DNA of 64,000 nt from Polytrichum commune. Its lineage: Eukaryota > Streptophyta > Polytrichopsida > Polytrichales > Polytrichaceae. Each line of letters starts with the position of its first letter. Within the stretch, counting starts at the first letter, position 1. Below, in pieces: positions 44,901 to 57,566 of this stretch. Position numbers and translations under genes: made by a program. The notes under the pieces were generated by a model, which worked only from the letters and a program-made list of their open reading frames with translations, did no database searches and had not been told where the DNA came from. The stretch spans positions 8,246,001-8,310,000 of the forward strand of contig OX485804.1 of the NCBI GenBank assembly GCA_950295325.1, written 5' to 3'.

Positions 44901-46140
44901 GACACTACAATGGGATTATATGGTCATATCCTCTAGTAGAATATACATAGTTGATTATGATTATATCACAGAAGTTGTTTTCATTGTAATTTCATTGTTT
45001 ACCAATTATTTATGCATTTAACATCAAAAAAATGGATTTATGAATTCCTATATGATATTTTTACAACATAACATTCAAGTAATTATCAAGGATTCACATA
45101 TGATCCACAAAGTTTACATACACTACGATTGCATCAACATATCTACTCATAGAATTGAAGCAACCAAAAAGTACAAATTTGAGAAATATGCCCATATTCA
45201 CTTAAATATGAGTTATAATATGAAAGGACATGCATACTTGGGTAGAATCGTCTCACTATAAATATAATTTAGAATGGTGTTGACCCAAATTATATTTTAG
45301 GTGTGCAAATATCCTTTGAGCCACTTTGACTTATCCACCACATATCAAAATTTAAAGGGATTGTTAAATTAACCACACATTGGTTAAAATGACCATAATC
45401 AATATACAAGGTGTTGACTAGGCTCTCACTGGCCATCCAAATTGGCCAATTTTTATCAACTACAACATAAAGTCGATACCTCAACTACTGCACTTACATA
45501 TCTCCAAGGCTATTTCCTTTTTTTATATGTACATATTATGAGCCGCATTAAGAAAGCAAAGTTAGGTTTATGCATATCAAACACTGTGTAGGATTATTTT
45601 GAACGCTAACAAATCAAGGATTGAGTAAAGATGGTAGATATTGCATACAAAAGGCTTTTGGGACCATAGCAATCGGATGGTTTCCTCTTACTTGCTACAT
45701 GTGAATAGGTTTGAGCAAATTTTACCCCAGGCATGTTGTACAACCTATATATATATATATACACACACACTTTAAATATGAGTTTAAAATGTTAATAATG
45801 TGACCTATTTTAAAAGAGGAAGTGGACACGAGTTCATATGCGGCAACTTTGACCAATTATACTCACACCGTAATTGAACATGGCAATCTTGGAACTAGGA
45901 TCTTAATTGACATTCATGTGTTGGTCCAATTGGAAGAGTGCACGGCTCTACTTCAAATTGTGAAAGGGTTGGTTTAGGCAAGCTTCACTTTTTATAGTGG
46001 ACCGCATTGACTTCAACCTCCATTGATAGGTGCAACCTCTTTTGGTATAAGTTACCACAACAATCGTATTGTAATGTAACTAGTACACTTTGGTAGAAGA
46101 CATGATGACTTGAGTAATATTCATTATGCTCCACTAAACC
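41928..46140. other. Intergenic right flank of the retrotransposon
   Basis: A/T-rich with no recognised gene. Contains (TCTA)n(TA)n at about 43017-43047 and (TA)n(CA)n at about 45750-45770. All ORFs are under 95 codons without known domains. Confidence 0.5.
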
Positions 46141-46298
46141 GGCACATAACATTATTCATATCCATAGCAATGTTTCATGGGACCGATAATATTCCAATAA
46201 TATTCCCACATTTAGATTGAATGTGAAAAATATTTTGTGGAATATTGTAAGTCCCACAAAACATTGTTATGTATATGATTAACGTTATGCAAATTGCC
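46141..46298. repeat. Long foldback hairpin, about 158 bp
   Basis: The two halves are inverse copies along nearly their whole length. Left arm text CATATCCATAGCAATGTTT pairs with AACATTGTTATGTATATG on the right; GGGACC..ATAATATTCCA pairs with TGGAATATTGTAAGTCCC; the outer GGCACATAACATTAT pairs with TAACGTTATGCAAATTGCC with small bulges. The loop region again contains CCCACATT/AATGTG. Could be a tiny MITE or a miRNA/siRNA hairpin; no target duplication seen. Confidence 0.65.
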
Positions 46299-46619
46299 AT
46301 CATCCGAGCTTGGTTATATAAATACAAAATGATGATCAAAACCGACATGGTAGTGCCATGACCACACATGCAGCGGCCAACCAATAGAACAACTCTACTA
46401 ATCACCAACTAATCGGTTAATCACCTAACCAATAGAATAGCAACCGTGATCCTAGCCAACAATTTCTTTGTTTGGCCCACCCCTCCCCATTTAGAAAGGG
46501 CGCGTAGGGAATGTTTAGACGGAGTAATGTTTTGAAGATGGAGAACAAGGAGAACCAACAAGAATGACACCCGCATACCTTGAGGTAGATGGGTCTTAAG
46601 TGGCTTGCGTTCTCAATCA
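46299..46619. other. Intergenic, nothing recognised
   Basis: No gene. Contains repeated ACCAATAGAA words (46380-46440) of no clear meaning. Confidence 0.4.
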
Positions 46620-46792
46620 AACCCCTATATTTGATTGTACGTGATTCAGTGAGGATCCAAGAGCAAATCATAAAGACACAAGTTTAAGAGATTTTGGATT
46701 AGGTCTTCCAACATTAATGACTACTCTACACTTGATAGTGAACACAATCAGGAGGATCTATGCACACATGCACTTCCGATAAGCATAACTGA
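46620..46792. repeat. Single-copy left leader of the 242-bp satellite
   Basis: This stretch (GTGAGGATCCAAGAGCAAATC, then CATAAAGACACAAGTTTAAGAG, then TGCACTTCCGATAAGC) is matched, with about one difference in five, by the region at about 50440-50620. It is not part of the tandem units, and so identifies the parental sequence from which the array grew. Confidence 0.65.
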
Positions 46793-48736
46793 ACCAGGGG
46801 AAGTCCAATTCTCAATCCGTTTTTTGCAGATGTTTCATTGCATATTTGCTAATGCAACACGAGGAGGTTTTGTTGTGTAAATCTAAGCGGTAGGAGTTGG
46901 AGAACATGGAAACACAAACCAAATAACATCCGCACACCTTACACGCTTACGGAATCCTTGGCGGGAAGCCGACATCTATATTGTGCCCAAATCAAATGCC
47001 ACCCCGACACTTTGTGCAGTGGAGGAGGACAATGGGATCCAGGTGGTCCGATTCTCAATCCGGTTTTTGCATATGCTTCATTATAGATTTGCTAATCCAA
47101 CACGAGGAGGTTATGTTGTGTAAATCTAAGCGGTAGGAGTTGGAGAACATGGAAACACAAACCAAATAACACCCGCACACCTTACACACTTACGGAATCC
47201 TTGGCATGAAGCCGACATCTATATTGTGTTCGAATCAAATGCCACCCCGACACTTTGTGCAGTGGAGCAGGACAGTGGGATCCAGGTGGCCCAATTCTCA
47301 ATCCGATTTTTGCAGATGTTTCATTGTAGATTTGCTAATGCAACACGAGGAGGTTTTGTTGTGTAAATCTAACCGGAAGGAGTTGGAGAACATGGAAACA
47401 CAAACCAAATAACACCCGCACACCTTACACACTTACGGAATCCTTGACGGGAAGCCGTCATCTATATTGTACCCGAATCAAATGCCACCCCAACACTTTG
47501 TGTAGTGGAGCAGGACAGTGGGATCCAGGTGGCCCAATTCTCAATCCGGTTTTTGCAAATGTTTCATTATAGATTTGCTAATGCAACACGAGGAAGTTTT
47601 GTTGTGTAAATCTAAGCGGTAGGAGTTGGAGAACATGGAAACACAAACCAAATAACACCCGCACACCTTACACACTATCAGAATCCTTGGCGGGAAGCCG
47701 ACATCTATATTGTGCCCGAATCAAATGCCACCCGACACTTTGTGCAGTGGAGCAGGACAGTGGGATCCAGGTGGCCCAATTCTCAATCCGGTTTTTGCAT
47801 ATGTTTCATTATAGATTTGCTAATGCAACACGAGGAGGTTTTGTTGTATAAATCTAACCAATAGGAGTTGGAGAACATGGAAACACAAACCAAATAGCAC
47901 CCGCACACCTTACACGCTTACGGAATCCTTGGCGGGAAGCCGGCATCTATATTGTGCCCGAATCAAATGCCACCCAACACTTTATCCAGTGGAGCAAAAC
48001 AGTGGGATCCAGGTGGCCCAATTCTCAATCCGGTTTTTGCAGATGTTTCATTATAGATTTGCTAATGCAACACGAGGAGGTTTTGTTGTGTAAATCTAAG
48101 CGGTAGGAGTTGGAGAACATGGAAACACAAACCAAATAACACCCGCACACCTTACACACTATCAGAATCCTTGGCGGGAAGCCGACATCTATATTGTGCC
48201 CAAATCAAATGCCACCCGACACTTTGTGTAGTGGAGCAGGACAATGGGATCCAAGTGGCCCAATTCTCAATCCGGTTTTTGCATATGTTTCATTATAGAT
48301 TTGCTAATGCAACACGAGGAGGTTTTGTTGTATAAATCTAACTAGTAGGAGTTGGAGAACATGGAAACACAAACCAAATAGCACCCGCACACCTTACACA
48401 CTTACGGAATCCTTGGCGGGAAGCCGGCATCTATATTGTGCCCGAATCAAATGCCACCCAACACTTTATCCAGTGGAGCAAAACAGTGGGATCCAAGTGG
48501 CCCAATTCTCAATCTGGTTTTTGCAGATGTTTCATTATAGATTTGCTAATGCAACACGAGGAGGTTTTGTTGTGTAAATCTAAGCAGTAGGAGTTGGAGA
48601 ACATGGAAACACAAACCAAATAGCACCCGCACACCTTACACACTTACGGAATCCTTGGCGGGAAGCCGACATCTATATTGTACCCAAATCAAATGCCACC
48701 CCAACACTTTGTGCAGTGGAGCAGGACAGTGGGATC
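46793..48736. repeat. Satellite array, eight units of 242-243 bp
   Basis: Unit anchors (GGAATCCTTGGCGGGAAGCC or variants) lie at 46951, 47194, 47437, 47680, 47922, 48164, 48406 and 48648. The spacing is 243, 243, 243, 242, 242, 242 and 242. Units 4 and 6 share CACTATCAGAATCC while 5 and 7 share the CACTTTATCCAGTGGAGCAAAACAG type, so units 4-5 and 6-7 are a duplicated dimer of about 484 bp. No open frame runs through the array. Contiguous units without spacers rule out a CRISPR-like layout. Confidence 0.93.
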
Positions 48737-49053
48737 CGGGCAGGTCGTGGAAGTTAGGTGGCTGCAGTGTTGACTGTGCAAGCTTCCACTTGAGAATAAG
48801 AAACACCATTTCCTGCCCGACCAAAAAAAAAAAAAAACGAACGTTGACAACTGTGCCAGTGGTATCACCTTACCAGCTTTTGTTGAAGCTTTTGTTTCGT
48901 GGCCACATGTCTGGTACACTTACCTGGATTCCACTGGCACCCGGTCTTCCAATCCAGACACTCTCTATCTCGATCATTGTGTCGTGCTCATGTACTTTAA
49001 GTGTTCATATTTTGGGACCGCGACATGCAAGTTTTTCAACACTTTTGTAGTGA
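48737..49053. other. Right edge of the satellite with an A15 run
   Basis: The array ends in GGATCCGGGCAGGTCG, followed by about 85 bp of unique sequence and a 15-base A run at 48822-48836. The A run after non-satellite sequence could be the tail of an old retroposed RNA. No parent gene is recognised. Confidence 0.4.
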
Positions 49054-49476
49054 GCCTTTGTTGGTTATGTCTGTAGGACAGAGACTATGCATCAACTTCT
49101 TCGTTTCAAGAGCAAATTTCCTGACCACTTTGCGTTCACACTTGGACGTTACTTGTTCTTGTTATTTTTGGTCCATTTTATTTAATGTGGACTCTCTCTC
49201 TCTCTCTCTCTAATTGCTCCCTAAAATGCATTGAAAGAAGTCTAGTTAACTATAGTTATTTCGGCAGTTCTTGATTATTCATTTTAAAAAATTTGAGTAA
49301 TAAATGAGTAGCTTCAATCCTTGACCCGCATTTGAGAAGAAGGTGCTCAAAATCCAAGAAAGGTTGGTATAGTGAATAATCATGAATTGGCATGAGCAAA
49401 GTGGACAACTACAATTGTAGTCTTTCATAGTAAAAGACAAAGCCTCACGGTTATACCGTTTTCTTGTTGAAACCCT
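49054..49476 (+). repeat. Dispersed repeat R, copy 1
   Basis: About 420 bp that recur in inverse orientation at 63264-63676. Shared words include AGAGACTATGCATC, TTTCAAGAGCAAATTTCCT, CCACTTTGCGTTCACACTTG, TTTTATTTAATGTGGA and ACTACAATTGTAGTCTTTCAT. A (CT)n run at 49194-49212 is specific to this copy. Element class unknown. Confidence 0.7.
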
Positions 49477-49513
49477 GCCGGTATAATATGTTGTTTCACC
49501 AAAGAGTAAGGAA

Positions 49514-49828
49514 GGGCCACTTCACACACCAGCCAAGAGCCGTGACCATGGAATTGTAAGAGCCCAAAAGAAAAGTGTCCAAAGGCCGTCCCAACACTCC
49601 CAAGACACCTCCAAACTCATGTAGTGTGGTCACGGATCCTCAAGTGTAGTGTGAAATCGTATGTGACCGGGCCCTCAATCAAATGCTATTTCGATGAATT
49701 TTTATTCATGCAGGTCCTCACACATGATAAGATAGAATAAATCAACGGTTGTGAGCGTTTAGAGTGCCACAGTCTTTTGGTTTTGTGTTAGGCTTACCGC
49801 TTCCAAGAGGTGGTTTTTGAAAATAGTC
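49514..49828. mobile_element. Family A Harbinger-like element, truncated copy 3
   Basis: It begins with the family end GGGCCACTTCACACACCAGCC but runs in the opposite sense to the neighbouring copy; its sequence is the inverse of the right 315 bp of that family. It stops where the intact copy at 49832 begins, and no continuation is found beyond 50331. The rest of it was lost, probably with or after the second insertion. Confidence 0.75.
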
Positions 49829-49831
49829 TAA

Positions 49832-50328
49832 GGGCCACTTCACACACTAGACTAAGAGCCCGTGACTAGTACACTTTCAAGCACTCTCATTGGTGGAAAA
49901 GGCGGAGCCAGTCCAAGTTCGCTTCACACTACGCTTGAGGGACCAACAGAGTATGTGAATGCCAGATGGGTGCAAAGTCTTCATGGATTCCTACATGGCA
50001 TCGAATGAATCATGTTTCATGGTCACATGGACTTGTTTCAAAAACCACCTCTTGGAGGTAGTAGGCCAAACACAAAATTGGGAGACCATGGCACTCTGAA
50101 CACTCACAACCGTTGATTTGATCTATTTTATCATGTGCGAGGACCCGCATGGATCGATTGAAATAGTATTTGGTTGAGGGCCCGGTCACATATGACTTCA
50201 CACTACACTTGAGGGTCCATGACCACACTACATGATTTTGGAGGTGTCTTGGGACGGCCTTTGGACACTTTCTCTCATGCTCTCACAATTTCATGGTCAT
50301 GGCTTTTGGCTTGTGTGTGAAGTGGCCC
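49832..50328. mobile_element. PIF/Harbinger-like MITE, family A copy 4 (497 bp)
   Basis: Inverted ends GGGCCACTTCACACAC... and ...GTGTGTGAAGTGGCCC with perfect TAA duplications (49829-49831 and 50329-50331). It is highly similar to 24244-24744. No coding capacity. Confidence 0.88.
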
Positions 50329-50439
50329 TAAGTAGAAGTACCTCTCACAAACAGACACCCTTCCAAACATAGTCACTATCTAAAGTATGCGGGTGTTGTC
50401 TGGTTACTTTCCTTGATCGGACCCTTCTATAGTGTGTGG

Positions 50440-50735
50440 TTTGTTGAGGATCAAAGAACAAACATCATAAAGACGCATGTTTAAAAGATATTGGATTATG
50501 TTTTCCAACTATTATTCACTACCCTATGCTCAATTAGTGAGCACAATCGGGAGGGCCTACGTATTCAAGTAATGAATAGACAACACATGCACTTTTGATA
50601 ACCATAACTAAATGAAGGGAATTTGAATTTCAATAGTAGACATGCTTATGCAACACATGTTTTGTTGTGTAGATCTTATGGGTAGAAGTTGGAGAACATG
50701 GAAAACGAACCCAATAACACCCACATACCTTAAGT
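50440..50735. repeat. Single-copy relative of the 242-bp satellite and its leader
   Basis: The order is the same as at 46620-46930: GAGGATCAAAGAACAAACATC, CATAAAGACGCATG, GTGAGCACAATCGGGAGG, TGCACTTTTGATAACCATAA, then GCTTATGCAACACATG, TTTTGTTGTGTAGATCT, GTAGAAGTTGGAGAACATGG and AATAACACCCACATACCTTA. Only one monomer part is present, so this is an unexpanded copy. Confidence 0.7.
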
Positions 50736-51122
50736 TTATCTTCCGAAATATAGCATGCATGTTCTTTGTTTTAGAATGCAAACCTTGTGATGCTAACTTA
50801 GTAAACTATGTACACCAATATGTGCATTTAGGTTGTCCACATTATTTTGGATATTTACTACCACGATTACAAACTAAAATCAAGGTTATAATATTAATAT
50901 TTTGGTTTCTTTGAGGATAAATAAATGAAGTTAAAAACTTTGTGATATGGTTTCGACCCAAGGCAATTTTGCATGGGTAAGAAGGCAACCTATAAATTGC
51001 ACATGTTAATGGAATTGAGTTCCCGTTACTTCTTGGGACATGTCGGGGTGTTGTGAATAACTCCATTAAAAGATCATAAACCGTAGGCAAGTTATGTCAC
51101 CATGTGCCAAAATTTGGCTCAT
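50736..51122. other. Intergenic, nothing recognised
   Basis: A/T-rich DNA between the unexpanded satellite monomer and the solo LTR. No gene or repeat found. Confidence 0.45.
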
Positions 51123-51127
51123 CATAT

Positions 51128-52801
51128 TGTGAGGCCAAACCCCCCACCCTTAAGCGTCCGTAGTCCGAGTAGTGGGTTTGGGCTCACATTCCTCCGCGGT
51201 ATTGGATTTGGACTTGGATGAGTCCATAGTGTAAGGTTCACCCTTCAAGTGGTCTTGGATTTAACTTTGGTCTTTGCTTCCTTTGTCTTGCCATCGCGAG
51301 AGTGCTCCACATTCTCCATTAATTTGTGCACGTGGTTTATTTTTAAAGAGAGGATGCAAGTGTTAAAAAAAACACTATTCTCTATAGTCAATCTCAAATA
51401 CATTTACTTGTGAAAGCCACCATAACACTAACTAGTATAATGTAACTAACTACTTGTCTATGAGCTAATTAGGTAGGCTATCTACTAAGCTCCTTCATGA
51501 ACCCATCTCTTTACTTTCTAATTACATAAACCTAGCTCCTTCATAAACCCAGCTCTTTCATAAACCCAGCTCCTTCATGAACCCACAACTTTGTAGTTGT
51601 AATCCCCAACTACCTCACTAATTATTCAAGCCCTTAACTAATCTTCCTACCTAATTTCCCTAATTCTACTAACAACCCCTTTCTAATCACACAATTCTTC
51701 TCTAATCCTAAAATCCTAAAATCCTAGAGAGGAGAGGGGGAGAGAGAATTTCCTAACTTCACTAAGACTAACTAATCCACACAAGTATATTTTTGCACTC
51801 ATCACAACATCAAGTGCTCAACTCTTAAACATGGAACTTGCAACCACGTATATTCAAAACATGAACTTTAAGTACCACAAATTGGAATCATGAATTAACT
51901 TTAAAATCCTTCACGTCAACACTAATTCTACCAAGAGGTCAAGCCCTCTTCAAGGCTAACAAGCTTTGGCTCTCAAACTAAAAACTAAGCACACACATGT
52001 GCTCCAATATGGCTTCCCACACCCACACTTATAACTCGTGGGGTGCCTTGGAGCACAAAGGAAAGAGATGATGAGTGAGGGAAGAATGAGGGATTATATA
52101 GTAAGCTTGAGGGGGTGAGCACCCTCAAGGCTCACGATAAGCCCTTGAGATTTCCTCCTACTTAGTAGGCGCCAATCCTATCTTCTAAGCCTTCCTCCCT
52201 CAAATGATCAACAAGGATCCTAATTCGAACATTTAACTAGCCTTGGCTTTCTACCTACCACACTTTACCAAACTTGGGATGCTTCAACCCAAACTTAGCC
52301 TCCTTCGCTTTCCGCCGCCATAACTTTCTCCCCTTACTTTCCCAAATCGTCGCTCACCACTTAATTCAAACCACGATGCTTAACTCGTGATTTGATTGGT
52401 GCTTTGAGAATTTGCTTATCCTCCACCTTGCATTCTTCCTTGGGCCTTCCCCATTAAGTGGCCATGATGAGGTGGTCCACTTGTGCGCTCCATGTGATCC
52501 TCCATTCATCCCAATTCGAATGCACTTGCCTCTTGAGTCACTTTGGTTGTCTCCATCCATTTGTACTAGCCTACTCACTAACTACTCAATCCAAGTTCTC
52601 CTTACCTATCCTCATTCACTCAAATCCTTCCGAAGGTAAAAACACAATAACAACTCACATCCTAGCCTCTTACAACATGGTACTTCTAAGACTAACATTT
52701 CACTCTTTTTATATTTTTGTGAAGTAACATGCTACTTCAAAGTGCATCAACTAACGTTTCAAGGGTCTAAGACTAAATGTGGGCACCCTTTTGGGCTCAC
52801 A
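51128..52801. mobile_element. Solo LTR, family L copy 2, with CATAT duplication
   Basis: It starts TGTGAGGCCAAACCCCCC and ends TTTTGGGCTCACA (TG...CA). Flanks are CATAT on both sides (51123-51127 and 52802-52806), a perfect 5-bp target duplication. The 1674-bp interior has no gag or pol sequence. It includes an 18-bp tandem repeat of CCCAGCTCCTTCAT type (about 51480-51590). It is thus a single LTR left after recombination between the two LTRs of a complete element. It shares both termini with 22578-23485. Confidence 0.82.
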
Positions 52802-52806
52802 CATAT

Positions 52807-54580
52807 AGACTTTGCTTGACATAAAATTGATTTGAACATTATAATGGGTGGCTAATTGTCCTTCACCACTCCATCATATTCATACTATGAATTTGAAAAT
52901 TGGACGGATCCATAGATGATTGATCGTACATTGGCAACCGCTTCAAGTTTGGTAACATTGTTGTAACATTGTCTCATCCAAAGCTCAAATTGTGTATTGA
53001 GAGCTTGATTACTAATTAAGCTCTCAAAGGGTTTCAACAAGTGTAAAGTGACCATGCTCAAAGTGAGGAGTCCATGTGGGAATGTATAAAACAAAGGGAA
53101 AATGTGACAAGTGAGCTCAAACTCTCAACAAAGTCTTAAGCAACGTCCATGAGGTGGCTTTAGATTTTGACGAAGAGCTTGTCAAAAACATTCCATATGG
53201 GATCCACCAAACCCCCCATCTAAGCGTCGTATGCCTGTTCAAATTCTAAGCTTTGAAGTTAAAAATTAAGCTCAAGTAAGAGGCTCCGCACCCAAACAAG
53301 AATGCTCTTTTCTTTGAGCTCTCAACCTCACTTACTAGGGAGGGGGCCACTATAATGTTGCTTGTTGCAGGTTGTTTTCAAGCAATTTTAACATACGATG
53401 TTGTCAAATCCATGAGATTGTATTTAAATCAAAGTCTTTTCAATATCATTAAATGATGTTCTTAATGTTAAAAAGGTCATGGGAATAGTGATTGAGTATG
53501 ATGTTGATTCATGGTTGGGTTGAATTGTCGCAATGTTGATTCCAATGTCCTGTGAGATTTTTGGACATAATCGGTCAATATCCTAGTGTTTTCAAGTCCA
53601 ACTGGTTATATGCTACCATAATTTTCTAGCAGCTTAGGTAGAAAATAATAAAATTTAAAGGTGCATAAATTTATGGGAAATTAGTTTCCTTGAGCATCCC
53701 CCATAAAAGAAATAACATTCAAAGTGTGTCCAAAATCACAATAATGCAAGTGACATTCAAGTGCAATTTAAAAGACTAACTTTAGGGTAAGAAATGTTGG
53801 TTAAGGGAAGTGTTTAGGTTAATTATAGATGCCATATATGAAATTAGGAAAAACATCCATGAATGATAGAAATGGCTTGGATGAATGTCTAACTTATTTT
53901 AAAATTCTTCTTGATCTGCCCGATTTAAGAATATTATTTTATGGGCTCCTTAAATTACTTTTGCACTTTAAATAATTATTAGGAAAAAAGGTGCCCAAGC
54001 TTATAGGGAGCTACAATACTATCATTTGGTTTTCCCTTTATTAACCAAATGTATATTCCATAAATTTCTCTAAAGTGGTTGTGACTTTCACGAAGTCTTG
54101 AAACTCAACCGGTTCATATTGTAATTAGCAGTCAGTTCTCCTTATCCATTGTTCCCATAAGACAACCCACATATATATATAACCAAAATCCAACACATAA
54201 CCTAAAACCAACTCTATGTACCTTTCATACGATTGAATTCCATGTTGAATTTGGATATACATACCCTCAACATCTTTTGTATACACATACTTATTAAGTT
54301 GTATTCCTTTTTTGTGGCATGCATGCCTCGAAGTAGTTGGCCGTTGTCATCAAGATATTGTATTGTGCACACATGCTTGTTTATTGTAAAACCATTTGGT
54401 TCATCCCTAAATTATATAGTCATAAATATACATTATATTCTCGGACTCATTAGTCTTGATAGGGAAATGATAAGACTCTTCAAGTTGTTTGGGGCTTACC
54501 TTCAAGCCTATTATTTCTAAATTCTACCGTATGGAGGGAATTAAGCTTTTATTGCAAAATTGTGAAAGTGGCTAACATTG
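52807..54580. other. Intergenic, nothing recognised
   Basis: No gene or mobile element recognised. The words AAACCCCCCATCTAAGCGTCG at about 53208 recall the start of family L LTRs but without further match. Confidence 0.45.
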
Positions 54581-54583
54581 TAA

Positions 54584-54704
54584 GGGTTAGTTTCCACATA
54601 GGCGGCTCGCCAACTAGATTCTGGTGAAAATGTTGGTTCCACCTCGTGGCATCTACATTTCCATTAAAATTTGGTGGCTGAGCAACATACGTGGAAACTA
54701 ACCC
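54584..54704. mobile_element. 121-bp Tourist-like MITE, family C copy 1
   Basis: Inverted ends GGGTTAGTTTCCACATA and TACGTGGAAACTAACCC with TAA at 54581-54583 and 54705-54707. No coding capacity. Confidence 0.75.
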
Positions 54705-54707
54705 TAA

Positions 54708-57140
54708 GTTACTCTTAACTTGGCCAAGCCAAGCAAACATGCTTTTGAATGGAATCCACCCCTTGGGGAGGGTAAAACAAAACAAAATTAAGAAATTCAA
54801 AAACATAAGGTATCCATATGTGTCCTTGTTGTGGGCCCTTCCCATAGATATATTTCACTATCATATCAGTTTGCAAATTGTCTCACCCAATTCAACAAAT
54901 CACAAAGATGATATTGACTCGCATTTGATATGGACATAGTCTCAAAATTTGAACATTTGGGCTGCATCATATTTTATGGCACATCCGTCGATACACTTCC
55001 AATACATATAATTTTTGTGGGAGAAGTGTGTCTCCTCATTGAAACCTTGAAACCTTGAATGTTATTATATTCAAGTATGACAAAAATATCAATTATATGT
55101 TTTCTTATCTTAAATTTGTATAACTAAATGATAACTAAATAATAGTAATAATAGTAATAATAGTAAACTTTGCATCATCTATTGTAATATCTTACCATAC
55201 AATTGCATTCTAAGATCCTACAATAAAATTCAAAATGTTATAATTCTAGACTTGGACTTAGTCCAATTCTACTTCAATATCAATGCATTACAAGTTTCAT
55301 GCTTGTAAATGGGATGCAAAGCCTACAAAGGACAAAGTGAAGATTATCTTTCTTTCTAAGTGATCCGAAAGCCCTTCAAATAATGTTATCCTTTGAACCT
55401 CAAATGATATATATAGTCAAACCTCATCCAACATGTGTCATTTTTTTCTTTTATTCATATCTTCATTAGAAATTGTGTCATATATGACTCAAATACTTGT
55501 GCACAAATAAACCTCTAAATGCATGAATGCCTAAGAAAGTTGTAAATTGGACAAGATAGGAGCCCTCTATAATTTTCAAAATGCAAACCCATTGGGGTTT
55601 AATGGGTTTCCCGACCCCATTTTGAAGTGTAAGTCCATGTTGGTGACCGCCTTTGTTGGTGTTTGGGGGCTATCCCTTAAATACACAATGTTTATGCCAT
55701 TTCTACTATTGGGATTTGTAGTTTGAGGTCCACATGTACCTTCATCAAAAGATTGGGGTTTTGATCAAACAATACTCATTTCTATAAATAAATAAATAAA
55801 CCCTCTAAATCTCAAAACATGGTGTTTGTGAAATTCCATGATTGCCTGTGGTTGTTATTTTTAGTAAGTTTTTAGTGGTGTAGCATTGAACTCAATGCAC
55901 CTGAACAAAGTACGGATCTCGATAAGGAACGAAGATGGAAAAAATCATCCTTATTTTGATATATTGTCACATAAACTTTCAATTATCCCAATTTAAGATA
56001 CTTGGACAGCTAAAAAATTATGAGATTCCTCTCACCTACATGGTCTAAACATCTATACGGTTGGATTTGAAATCTAGTTCTCACATGTGACAATAAAAGT
56101 CGTCAAAGTTTGTACATTCACAAATGAACTTCCATGATCATTTTGGAGTGGCCAACATGCAGACATTGAAGGATTAAGATGAGTGACTGCATAAAACCCC
56201 ACATACCTTATTTGTTGATCAAATCCACGCACTTGCACCAAACTACAAACATGTATCAGTTAACTTTTGTGTTGTAAAACTATATGATGAGTTGTTATTA
56301 GGAGTTATTAATTTACTATTCTAGCATGTGGTCACCTTGAAATCCGAGCATTCACTTAGTTTGGTGTAAGAGGCCCCCTCATTATAAGCACATGCTTCAA
56401 CATGAATAATGGCCCACCGATGGCACGAGATGACTTACTCTTAGAGGTCCTTTTGTGGAGGCCATCTTTGTGGTGAGTCCCAACATTGGCCCCACCTCCC
56501 TCACTTTTTGTTGTCCTCCTTGCGTTTGGACATGGGCAATTGTGTTCATTGAGAGATTGTCATAAGGGAAGTACGTTGGCCGTTTGATCAGGTTGGAAAG
56601 TGTCTCATCCGGTTAGCAATTGTAAATCACACAGATTGTCAATCTAAGTTATAGAAACATAATCAAGATGCAAAATTCATAAGAGATTTAATTGAAGGCT
56701 ATCTTAAAAATAAAAACTCCAATATATCACATAGGTCTTCCTGGTGGTGTTGACCACCGAACTTGAAATATTTAACAAATCTCTAGCACATAGGCCAATT
56801 TCATTGTAACACATGTTTTGCAAGGCGAGTGAGTATAAATAGGACTAGATTAAGAATAATGATTACCTATTGTCAAAAGACAACTTCATCCAACCCAAAA
56901 TCACGACTTAGAATTTGCTCTCATGAGATTTAAATATACTTCTAAATAGTAAACAATAGCTTAATTTGGGAAATGCTCTTGTGTGAGGCACAAAATGTGC
57001 CTCCTTCCAAGGGTCTTCCTCGACTTCCTATGTAATGTAAATATAAATACCTTAGGTTGCTAGCCAGTCTAACACACATAAATTCTAAAACATGATGATA
57101 GACTAATTTGGAAAATATAGACATATTTATTCAAAATTTC
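54708..57140. other. Intergenic, nothing recognised
   Basis: A/T-rich; small AATA/TAATAG simple repeats (about 55138-55165 and 55785-55800). No gene seen. Confidence 0.45.
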
Positions 57141-57289
57141 ATTTAATTTCCTTACATACTATCACGTACCTCAATACAAGAACAATTACACCCCATAAAA
57201 CGATTGTGAACCTTCAATACAATATATTATAAAAACATACTCTTAACAAATACAATGTGCTCTTGAACCATCTGACCATAGGAGGGAGA

Positions 57290-57500
57290 CAAAAGAAAGA
57301 TCCCCTCTCCTCCCCCGAGCTCTCTCTTGTATTCCCAAAGGGACTCCTAATCTTATACTTCTTTATCCATAGCATCTAAGAGATACTTATAGAAGTCTCA
57401 AGTTTTCACTCCTAGTCTTATCCATCTCCAATTATAATATCTAAGAGATACTTTTAGAAGTCTCGAGTCTTACTAAACTTAGACCCAAATTTCCTAATCT
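57290..57500. repeat. Short local duplication (ATCTAAGAGATACTT)
   Basis: The words ATCTAAGAGATACTT(A/T)TAGA and AGAAGTCTC occur twice 55-60 bases apart (about 57376 and 57441) just left of the hairpin series. The stretch may belong to the same unknown element. Confidence 0.4.
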
Positions 57501-57566
57501 ATATACATAGATCATTTAATTGTATGGTTTTATTTTTTATTTTTTTGCTTGATCACAATCTTCTAC

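Noticed and set aside
46793-48736. Possible CRISPR-like array
   Set aside because: Units are contiguous with no unique spacers, unit length is 242 bp, and the context is a plant nuclear genome.
48737-48836. Retroposed small nuclear or 7SL RNA ahead of the A15 run
   Set aside because: I could not match the 85 bp to any snRNA, snoRNA or 7SL motif.
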